In this document: piece after piece, positions 23,301 through 33,800 of the stretch
Layout: every line of letters starts with the position of its first letter
How positions within the stretch are numbered: position 1 is the first letter of the stretch
Assembly: GCA_040954595.2 (NCBI GenBank)
Contig: CM082583.2
Coordinates: 3,906,001-3,970,000, forward strand
Direction of reading: 5' to 3'
Length of the DNA: 64,000 nt
DNA from: Balanoglossus misakiensis
Taxonomy: Eukaryota > Hemichordata
Program-made: the position numbers and the translations under genes
Notes under the pieces: generated by a model
The model's database searches: none
The model's input: the letters and a program-made list of their open reading frames with translations, nothing else
What the model was told of the DNA's origin: nothing

Positions 23301-26300
23301 TTTGTTTTTGGTTAGCAAATCTTCTCCTAAACCAATTGTCCAGTTTTTAAAGTTACTGTTTACAAGGAGTTGTTACCCCCAACTTAGACATGTTTACATA
23401 ACTTTAATAAGCCAGCTGTTACAGAGACCACGGGCTATTAAATGTTTAATTACCAGTGGCAGGTCCGTGTGTGTGTGTCTGTCTGTCTGTCTGTTCCAGG
23501 GCTGACAGGATGAAGTTGCTTCCTATGTGTTTGTACAGACAATTTTTGGTCAATTTTTTTTCTAGCACCACTTGTAAGACTGCCATGACACATGACAGTT
23601 TATTGGGCATGTTCCTTGTTAATTTGTTTACATTCCATATTTCTGTATCGTAAGATCATATCTGCTTGCAATGTCACCTGTAATTTTTTTCTGGTGTGTC
23701 ACTGTTTCCGCATAATCCTCAAATGGGACCACAGTGTCCTAGACGCTATTTTTTATATAAATTTATGTACAAAGAAACCTACTCAACGTTGGCTTGAAGG
23801 TTACACCTACATTAAAATCTACTGGATTGAATGGCCGAAGATTTTCTGACATAAGCATAATGTCATGCGTACTTTTCTCACTTGTACAATATAAATATTC
23901 TTCATCAGTGACGTGCGTTAAAAGCCCAACATTCAGATATGCCCAGGGCACTATACTCGCTGCTATACTTTTGTACCGTCATTTCTGTACATTTCTACTC
24001 AAAACATTTTTCTACTTTGTCACGGAGATATTAAAGGGACAAGGTCTCTCTCTCATTAAAGGGACAAGGTCTCTCTCTCACTGCCCTTGTTCCATTAATT
24101 ATGTTTGATACAATGTAGTGAATCAACATTCAACCACATACAACTTCCACCTCCCTTGTATTATATGAGAGTAAAAACTTGCCCAAAATGAATAAATGGT
24201 CGAGACTGATTATTCATTTTGGCAAGTTTTTTCATTCTCATGTCTACAAGCGGGATGGTAGCAGTGTGTGGTTCACTATATATCTACATGTACATTAACA
24301 TAAGTGGTGTCTTGTATCAAACACAATTAATGGAAAAAGGTCAGCAAGAGAGAGACTTTGTCCCTTTAATGATTATATTTGGTCTTGTTTGCATCGTATT
24401 TATCATGTAGGTGCTGCAATTCCTGTGGACGCATGTCCAACTACATCAGGTGTAAGTATTAAAACCAAACACGTGACAGTTGAAAGGAATTCTAATCAAA
24501 ATTGCAACAAGTGAGCTTTAGAACACGCTCCTCTGACGAGCGAATGCATGGGAGCGTGGTTCAAAGGAATATAGTTATTAACCACAATAAGTTACCCTAC
24601 AAAGTTGAGATCAAGGCAATACATATTTGTCAATATATATCCGCGCGAAAGACGTGCGCCATGACATGGTCATTCGATGACTTAGACTTGCCCTGTCGTC
24701 ATATATAAGCATATATGTAGATTTCAGGTTAACGTATTTTAAGGACTCTGGAAGTAAAACAAAATTGGAATAAATTAGGAAATATACAGTGCACTGCAAG
24801 GGAGGGATTTTTTTACATCAGCAAAACACACGGGATATGGTCCAATACACCATCAACAGTCCATATCAAACACACTGCACTGCATTGGTTAGATTCTGCT
24901 TTGCACACAAGGCAACTGCTGTTTAAAGAGAACGTGCATGTCACTGGCAAGAAAATCAAATTTATGTTTTAAACAGTAGGAATCCATACAGTGTCTGAAT
25001 TCCCCCAAGTTCCCCCTAAAACCGGCTGTGCGCACGCTAGTCTGTAATACCGTTATAAAATGCACATGGCACGGCCTAATATATAAATAACAACTTTGAA
25101 TTGGTGCGTGAGTAACCCGATGTGAAGAAACGGGCCAGCTATCGGTACATTACTGCATGTTTTCATCATTTGAGAATGGCTTGAAATTAATGCATGTAAA
25201 AATTCACAAACTCTGAAAAATATGTGTTGTGTATCTGTTCTAAAGTCAAAATGAACTACTTAATCCTTTATTGCGTTATTTCTGGACTCCGATAGGCGCT
25301 TGGAAAGTTTAGTCAAGCATCTGACTTGACCGGGCGACTAGAAGATGCAAATCCGCCTTTAAGGGCAACCCAAGCATTGGCTGAAGGCAAGTGATTACAC
25401 ATTTCTGAGAAAAAGTATAGACGTTCTAGTTTGCGATGACCAGCCGTTGGAGACTTTGCAATTAACATATATTTGAGCACCACGTGTTAGTCCTTGGTCG
25501 AAGTGATGCCAGATCAATAATTAATTTATGAATAGTATTAATGTACCGTGTGGTTGTCTACCTCTTTCCTTACAAGCCACGGGAGGAAACGCTTTTTCAA
25601 ATATATGGACTATATTTTAGAAGGGAAATTGTATACTACTCATTCTGCTTTTCATGATAAAGGTTCAATTTCAAATCTTACAGAGATCCTGACACTTCTG
25701 GATGAAGGCATCGTGTTAATTCAGTCGCCGGTCAGTAATGAAACAAGAGACGAGTTGACCAAGTTCCTTCTAAACACAACCGATTCCCTCGCGAAGTCTG
25801 TTCTACGCGGGATGAAACCCGGCAGAGGGCAAGCTACCATTGATTCAGAATTCTTTCAATTGCATTTGGAAAGCGATTCTGTGGTGCATCTTACAAACAC
25901 CTCAATAATACTCCGAGGCGGTAATGGTGTGAAATTTCCACCGGCAGAGAAGATGTTCTCTAATTTAACCTCTGGAGCAATTGTTAACAGGATTGTAAGA
26001 GTCTTACCCTTGTTGTTCATTATTTTATTTCTTCCATTTTTTCTACTTATAATCAGACTTTGTAAACACATGCCAATGAAGTTTATAATATATTATCGCC
26101 CATAGGTTAGTGTTTTTAACAGAAGTTTGCTTCTTCAAGACGACAATGGAAGGAACACATTTTCAAGAAAATTTGTGCTGAGCTTGTCATTCACTGACAG
26201 AGAAGGCAGAGAGTTAGAAGGTATTTATATCATCACTGTAATATATTTTAATCATTTATATCGAAATGAGGCCGGAATTGTAGCAATAGGCTGTTTGTTG

Positions 26301-28279
26301 TTACCAAATATTAAATGCTTGTCATAGAAAACAATGTTCATCCAAATACCCGATCCAACACAACGCGGTCATTTAATTGCCTTGTCATAAAGAGGAGCTT
26401 CCACCAATCAGTTTTGTGCACGAACGATTTCGTTTTCTATATGATTAACATCTGCATAAACGTTATTTTCTATTCACTCATCCAGTGAAGGATACAAAAG
26501 AAGACATTGAAATCACGTTTGCAACTGAAGCCCCCGATTCAGAAACCGCCTCATTAATCGAAGCTGTGTACATTGAAGCCCGTGACGTCACATATTTTGG
26601 ATTTAATGTCGAGGTAGGTGAATGGAATTAAAACTAGTTAAATCAAGTGTGATGAGCTATTAATTATGTATACTGCTTTGTGCTATCGGCGAGCCAATAC
26701 CAACAGATTATAACAGAGGAAAGGAAACACGCGGGGAGTGGAGTTAAACACTTGCTCAAATAATTTATTTCCGTGTTCATATTTATCACAAAATTAATGT
26801 TCATTCTATATTCTATGTCGCAGATAACATGGTTGTTCCATCCAATTATCATTAAGTTTGAAAATTGCGAACCTCTGTACGGAAATACAACAGTGTACGT
26901 CTTCAATGAACTTACGGCTTACTCTGACAAATACGTTGGATACCAGTTCACTGTTGATATGGAATTTGCAGGAGATTATTCCTCAGTGTTCATTCCAGAA
27001 AATTATTTCTTTAGAACTGGAGAGTATTATTTCACATTTACTTTTCCCCACAGTAAGTGTTCCTGTTTAATATTTACCTTACACCTCACTTAAGTGTTGT
27101 ACACACACGTCGTTTAAAGCACATTTAATGCTGTATCGTCATGCATTATTTTGATTTGTTTGCAAGTTCAAACTTAACTAATTATATTGGAACCTATAGT
27201 ATTATTTGTATCAGAACCTATTTATTTTAACTCACGTAGTAAGAAAGTCCGAACTTCTAGGCCAAAATGGGTCCACATTCTGGTATTAACAGTCGACGTG
27301 ACCACCATGTCGAAAAGAACACATCTTCTTTGAGATTCATTAACTTTTTTGCATTCTTTCGATTTTGTAGAGCAAGATATCCAGTTTACATTCACTGTCA
27401 TACTAACTACGTGTTATTATCTGAATATCCAGACTGACAGTTGGAAGAGTGACGGTTGCCAGGTATACACAATGGTTCCTCAAAAGATAATTTTGATTTA
27501 GCAGAATCAAATTTGTTGAAACGTAACCCTAGTTTAACCACGGATACTCCAGCATAACCTTGATTTAATGTATCGTCTGGATACGACAAAACTGAAAGAG
27601 TATAGCAGGAGAAAATTGAGAACTTGGTTAATCTTTGTCGTACTCGTCGCTCAGATTCAAATGGCAGATGAGGAATGTTCAGTTTATGTTCGAATGTATT
27701 TGTCTGGAGATTCATTGATAGGCAGGATATGTTGCAATGTCCAAGGGGTTATTATCCCGATATTCTTTATATTTAGAAAAAACTCTTATCCCTTTCACCA
27801 CCATGGTTTGGTCCAAACCCATTGATTTCTATGGTAAAGATTGATGTCTAATATTAAAAAGGGAAATGCGTGCCTTATAGTCTACTGGCTAGAAGAGCAA
27901 TATAATACCGACATATACTAGAAAGTTTCTGTGAAATAGGCGCCTGTGATCATTTTGATGATAATGAAGTCAAAATGCACAATACTGAAACACTTGCGAA
28001 ATGGTTGGTAGGTAATTAAATTAGCTTTTTCCAATGATATCATTGCTCATAAATATTTAAATATTTTTGCAACAGTTTCCCATTCAAATCAGTCTGAGCT
28101 TTAATTGTTTCTCGCATAGCAGAGTGGAAGTAAAGTTCTGGCTCGGGAGACTGAACCAATCCGTGCTTCTTTTAAATCTGCAGGTTTCACCATCATCAAA
28201 CTTCACGTCCACTGTGTGCCTGTGTAACCACTTGACGACATTTGCATCCAGAAAGGCGACAACAATGATATTACCCTAG
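20391..28279 (+). CDS. Secreted CUB-GAIN/GPS protein, copy 2
   Basis: Ten exons, each the same length as in copy 1: 20391-20457, 21341-21682, 24411-24451, 25296-25386, 25684-25994, 26106-26220, 26486-26613, 26824-27052, 27371-27462 and 28184-28279 (503 residues). The architecture is identical: signal peptide, CUB, GAIN-like region, GPS (WKSDGCQ then VCLCNHLTTFA), stop 12 codons after the first Thr that follows the cut. Every frame and splice site is intact, with GC donor AAG|GCAAGT at 25387. Against copy 1, roughly 25 of 114 CUB residues differ by my hand count, but only 3 of 76 in exon 8. One CUB change adds a cysteine (QAWI to QACI). Intron 2 is enlarged by a 1.4-kb insertion and holds the TTAA element at 24035. 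Function is unknown; a secreted recognition protein is inferred from the CUB domain. Confidence 0.85.
21933..21967. repeat. Single copy of the 35-bp minisatellite in unit 2
   Basis: One repeat only, at the position that holds four copies in unit 1 and six in unit 3. Confidence 0.8.
22301..23750. mobile_element. About 1.4-kb insertion in intron 2 of copy 2
   Basis: Units 1 and 3 lack it: both run from GTCACCCAAT straight to TATAAATATATGTAC. It opens with a hairpin (GGTCCCATT at 22302 and its inverse ATGGGACC ending at 22328), and AATGGGACC near the right side (23722-23730) is the inverse of the opening 9 bases. Inside are diverged tandem units of roughly 130 bases (words like AAACCGCTTGTCATATTGC recur near 22876, 23018 and 23150) and a TG/CTGT microsatellite at 23466-23494. 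The last 20 or so bases resemble sequence at about 55840-55870. No transposase frame is seen. Confidence 0.65.
24035..24365. mobile_element. AGGGACA-family TTAA MITE, unit 2
   Basis: Same site and orientation as the unit 1 element, flanked by TTAA at 24031-24034 and 24366-24369. The left tip (TTAAAGGGACAAGGTCTCTC) is repeated in tandem here, and the middle is shortened. Confidence 0.85.
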
Positions 28280-29865
28280 AAAACGATTGCCAACATGCTA
28301 ATCCAGGATGCACTGCGATTTCCAACATGGCGGCGAACCCACAAAGCCCTCTTCATTGAATGCAGACTGACCATATAAACAGAATTGCTTTTTTATCATA
28401 GGAATCCGATGGATTGGCCATTAATAGGCCTCCAGAGTTAATCAACCATACTCAATTCCTCTTTACTATATTCACACAAATCTTATTATAGACAATGTCC
28501 CTACAACTTCATTCAGAACCAACCATGCCAGAGAAAAACATCATCACTCTTTCTATGGAGTCTAACGTGAGTTCTAACATGCCATAAGTAATGTCTTAAA
28601 GATAACTTGAATTCTTTGTTTACCACAGATGTAAATCTTTATGATGCAAGTAAATGTATACAAAAGAAAAAATGTAATTAGGTTTTTTTTTTAATTTAAA
28701 TTTAAATACAGAATTATTATGTGGGTTTCCATGTATCTGGTGCTTGTGAATGTTAGATGTCGATGTCAAATTAAATCAATGTATTTACACATTTAACTCA
28801 ATTATACTTTTAGTAATCTATTATTGTGAATTCTTGTATTTTAACAGTCACACATTTAGAAACATCTACCCCTTTTGTTGTTTGACGTAATTTTGTTTTG
28901 AAATCTTTGTAAGATATAATATTTGCATGCAATCCTTCTGTCAAAACCAACTTTGTCTGATCAATATGTGTCTGAAATGATTTAAGTGGTATTGGATTAT
29001 CAAACGTAGATATTTGACGACAATTGATAACGAAATTAAGATAATTATATCTTAAAATACCCATCGAACATTTATTAAATGCTGAATCAAAAACATGTTT
29101 TGTACTGCTCAGATGAAATGAATAAAATACTACAAAAATAAATGCGAGTCTTTAATCAATCCTTTTCTACCTTAATTAATCAGTTAAGTTTTTCAATTAA
29201 TATAAAGTACAACGTGGAAGATCGTGCACGTTCACTCTATGTATTGGATGCGATGTCGATGGACATTCTGTATGCTCTGATGTTTATCCTGTTAGGCCTT
29301 ACCCTCTGGTGTTGCTGACATTAATTATTTAATCGCTATCTCTTTCAAAGTAAAAATGTCCTCCGGCTCGGTGTGTCCTTAGAACCTTTAAATATTCCAT
29401 CGCTCGGGATAAGTGTGCACGTGTCTTTCCTTTTCATCTTGTAGGCCTATTCCTCAGTTGTATAATAATCATAAACTCCGTGGGGAGTGTGATTCTTTCT
29501 TAAGGAGACGCCTTCAGTTCTCTTTGTGTTCTGACAGTTTGTAAACGCTATTTCAATGCCCCTCACCCTGTCTCTAGAGTTTGAAAAGTTCAGTTTGAAA
29601 TTAAGTATTTATAAAAGTTTCCACTTCATGCTACGGAGCCAAATAATATTAATATTTTATGATTTTTGAGCAATAAAATTGACAACTCATTGTATTAAAT
29701 AGCATGTTTACTGTACATTCACGACAGTTTGGTATTTAAAGTTGTACGTGTCGTTGTATTTCGAATAACAAAATATTATCACTTTTTTCAAGTTAACTTT
29801 ACAGCTGCAAAATTGCGGTACGGTATATAAACAGTGATTGATTTCATACCTTCTGAACTCGTTAA

Positions 29866-30287
29866 ACCCCGGTGCGGAAAGTACCGGGGTTCGGATTAAC
29901 GTGTGTTTGTCTTGTTGTTTATTGACTGTGTAATTGAGCTCTTGGACATAGAAAATAATTGAACACTTTACACCTCTACGCGATTGACAGCTGTTTGAAT
30001 GGCGGGGTTGTTGTTTCCCAGGGACGCTTCTGAAAAGCACTGAAACCAGATTTCTGCCAAAATCATCGTTGTTTCAAAAGCTCGTGTACTTTTTCGTCGA
30101 TAACTTTATTTTGTGTGTGTTTATAAAGCCAACTACTGTCGTTGTGTGGTGTAATTCTTTATGCTTGGACCTGTTTGGGCGGATTTTCATAGAGCCAAGA
30201 TCGTTGGTGTTGTCTATTGTCAGTCAAACGGCATTAAGATTAATTCGCCACTGATTTGGGGGGGTCTTTTATACCCCGCACCAAGGT
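29866..30287. mobile_element. 422-bp MITE with TTAA target duplication (ACCCCGG family), unit 3 only
   Basis: TTAA at 29862-29865 and 30288-30291. Left end ACCCCGGTGCGG and the inverse of the right end, ACCTTGGTGCGG, match at 10 of 12 positions. Unit 1 has the empty site GTTAAACGTGGGG. No transposase frame. Confidence 0.8.
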
Positions 30288-30856
30288 TTAAACGTGGGGG
30301 GGGGGGGATTTCATTTTCTGCGTGCAACTTATCTGCTGTCTTTATATACTCTCATTTCTGTATCTCCCCTGCCCTTTTTTCGTCGCCATTCACATGAATT
30401 CTTTGTTTTGAAAAGTTTTAACAAAACTTAATTCACTTAATAACGAAACGTCTGACATCACTTTTCTGGTCTTTTTTTGAAGTCCGTATATACATGTACA
30501 TTGTATCTTTTTTGTGTGTGTTTTGTGAATTGGCTGTACTGTGCTCTTTTGTAACTGTTCGTCCTTGCAACTGACAATACAAACACCGTTTATTTGACCT
30601 AAACGTAAGCTAAAGAATATGAATGGGTATGATCTAAATTATTTAGTACATTATTTCTATACATGTACATGTCTTTCATCAGACATTGGGGAATATTTGG
30701 GAATATGTACTTTCATGCATGTCATATTTCAATTCAACTGAACATCTGCTATTCACAAGTGTCCTTGTTCTTGTCTCTGTGGCAACACTGGTATCGATAA
30801 AAGTGTAAGTTTCTAACTCTCTAGATCACAACGAGACTTGATCGGAAACATTGAAT

Positions 30857-33800
30857 ATGTATTCCCTGGCAAGTCTCGGCTTTATGTTGATATATGCTGT
30901 TTATATTGCTATGTCGCAACAAGGTAAGTGTAGAGATGACACAGGGACTAAAGTCTACCCTCAACGATGTTATTTGTGGTGTTAAAATTAATTTGAGAAT
31001 GTACTTATGTGATGGCTTTCATATTGTGTTTACCGGGTCCCAGTTATGTTCTTGTGACTTGCTAATATTATTGTAACCAACTTACTGTATATGGGAGCAA
31101 TATTGCGCAAACATTTCCAGAAATCCCTTGTCTGATTGCATTGTGATTTGATTTTAGGGTCATCGGATATCCTTCATTACCATTTGCCAAAATAGTCGTG
31201 GAAATATTAATTTTGTACTTGCGGCCAATTCTTCCTGATTTGTGGTCAAAACTCGAAATGGCTTGCCGAAATTTTGTTTAAGGTCCTGGCGTATTGCACT
31301 GTTTACCAGTTGCTTTCCATTTACATTGCAAACTCTCAAAATTGTGTTCCAACCTCAAAATTCTGTTGTATTATATTTATTTTGTCAGAATGCGAAAAAA
31401 GACACTCCCTGAGAAATGGTGAGGCAGTTCGACTTAGTCCTCCAAACTACCCGTATGATTACGACAACAATCTTGAGTGTACTTGGATCATGAACAACAC
31501 CGATGGCGGAATTATAAAGATCTGCTTCAGGGATTTCGACTTGGCCTCGCAAGATGACTTCATTACAGTCGGAGGCGGCGAAAAAACAAGTCCCAGTCAA
31601 GTAAAAACATATTTGTACGATGATAGTATCCCCGGCATCTATATATCGTCAAGAAATCAAGCTTGGATATACTTGTCGACAAGTCGAAATACTGCACGAG
31701 GATTTCGTGTGACTGCAACTGCATTGCAAAGTGAGTACCAAATTTTCCATTTCAATTATCTCCCAATCCCAGAGGGATCTCGATCTCCCAACCAAAATAA
31801 CAACAGGATTATGATGACGATTAGATATTACAAAGAAAGAAAAATAAAAACATTTCGAACCCTACTTCCGATGTTTGCTACATTTTGTAGGTGTATGTTC
31901 GGTGATGAAAAAAAAAGTTTGTTCATTATGATGCGTCGCCCCTTTAATAGTAATGTTAAACCTAATTGAATCATTCTCCCCTACCCTAACCCTATAATCA
32001 TGAATCGTTCTACCCCCACCCTAACCCTATAATCATGAATCGTTTTACCCCACCCTAACCCTATAATCATGAATCGTTCTACCCCCACCCTAACCCTATA
32101 ATCATCAATCGTTCTACCCCCACCCTAACCCTATAATCATGAATCGTTCTACCCCACCCTAACCCTATAATCATGAATCGTTCTACCCCCACCCTGACCA
32201 CAACCCCACCTGAGAACAACATACAACATGGTCAACAACAACAGCCACAAAAATCCCTATGTAAATACTATGACAGCACTTCATGACCTCTGCGCGCGAT
32301 CTGTGCAATATGGATGTTATTTTCATGAGTGATAAGGTGTATTGTTCCGAGTATACGGATCGCGCGCAGAGGACATGAAGTTCTGTTATTATTGCATATG
32401 TTTCCCTAGATTTGACGAAAATCAAAGTTTCGATCGTGGCGTATTGATTTTCACTACAGTGATGCGCCAAAGGCTTTGCAACCCAGAGAAGGCCGCTCAT
32501 TGGCCAAAATGAAGCAACCTTTGTTATGCAAAGAAGGGTCATGTGGGGTCATTCCATCAGTGGGTTACCTGAGGTCGTGAGATCGCAGCGATACATTTTG
32601 AAACACTGGCGATAGCGAGAGATTTTCGTAATTTTCGAGGTTCCAAAACACACTGACAACTAAATGTTCTGTTATTCTGACGATAGGTGGAAAGGATAAG
32701 AAAACAACGTGCCAGAATGTTGAAAAATCCGCATGTTTCGGCGATCATGTTGGCTCATTTCATCAGTGGTTTAGCTCAGGTCGCAAGATAGCATCGGCAA
32801 TATTTGAGAAACTGGCGATAGCGAGGGATTTTCCGAGGTTCCCAAACATACTGCCAATGAATGTTTTGTTATTCTGACAAAATTTGGGAAGGATAAGACA
32901 ATGACGTCTCCGAATGTTGAAAATTCCCCACGTTTCGGCGATCATACTCCAGCTCTGCCGACGGCGTTCAATGTTTACAAACAAAACGTAGTTCGGCTTG
33001 TTTTTACTCATTTGCATATGGGTTGTGAAAAATACCACTTTGTCACGCGCACAACTAAAACAACATTCGACATTTTTGCGACTGAAATAAAACTTTTGTT
33101 ATATCCTCCGGAGGTTTATATGAACTCCAAGTGATTGTGTAACAGAACGAGGGTTAAACTTTGACAGATATACGATCGATTGAAGGGGAAATGGGGGATC
33201 TTATTCTTCTGGATGCTAATTTGCATATCAGCTTGCAAAAAAAAAAAAAACAGTATTATTATTGCACGGGCAGCTTGGAATACTGTAGTACATATGCAAT
33301 ACTACTATTAATTATGCAAATTTCAAATTAAAAATTGTCAATGATCTCCATAATGTCACGTCTACAAAGACAACCTAAATAGGTGTATTTTGATGAAAAC
33401 AAGTCTCCTCACATATGTAGCAAATGTTTTCCTGGCTATCATTTATCTGTTCCCGAGGCTTAATATGATACGTGTAGAGGGTGGTATACAAGGGTAATTG
33501 CAAACATACATGCTTGCATGAGTGTTATAATAAAGTCACCCAATGATTGTTTGTTTTTTATAAATATATGTACAAAAAACTACTCAACGTTGGCATGAAT
33601 GTTAACTCTACTGGATTGAATGACCAAAGATTTTCTGACATACATGTAAGTGTACGTTTGCGTACTTTTCTCACTTGTACAATATAAATATTCTTCATCA
33701 GTGACGTGCGTTAAAAGCCCAACATTCAGATATGCCCAGGGCACTATACTCGCTGCTATACTTTTGTACCGCCATTTCTATACATTTCTTCCAAAAACAT

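Larger units (their letters stand above)
17931..28323 (+). repeat. Tandem array unit 2 (about 10.4 kb)
   Basis: Homologous to unit 1 over its whole length. The extra length comes mainly from insertions at 19571-20074 and about 22301-23750. Confidence 0.85.
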
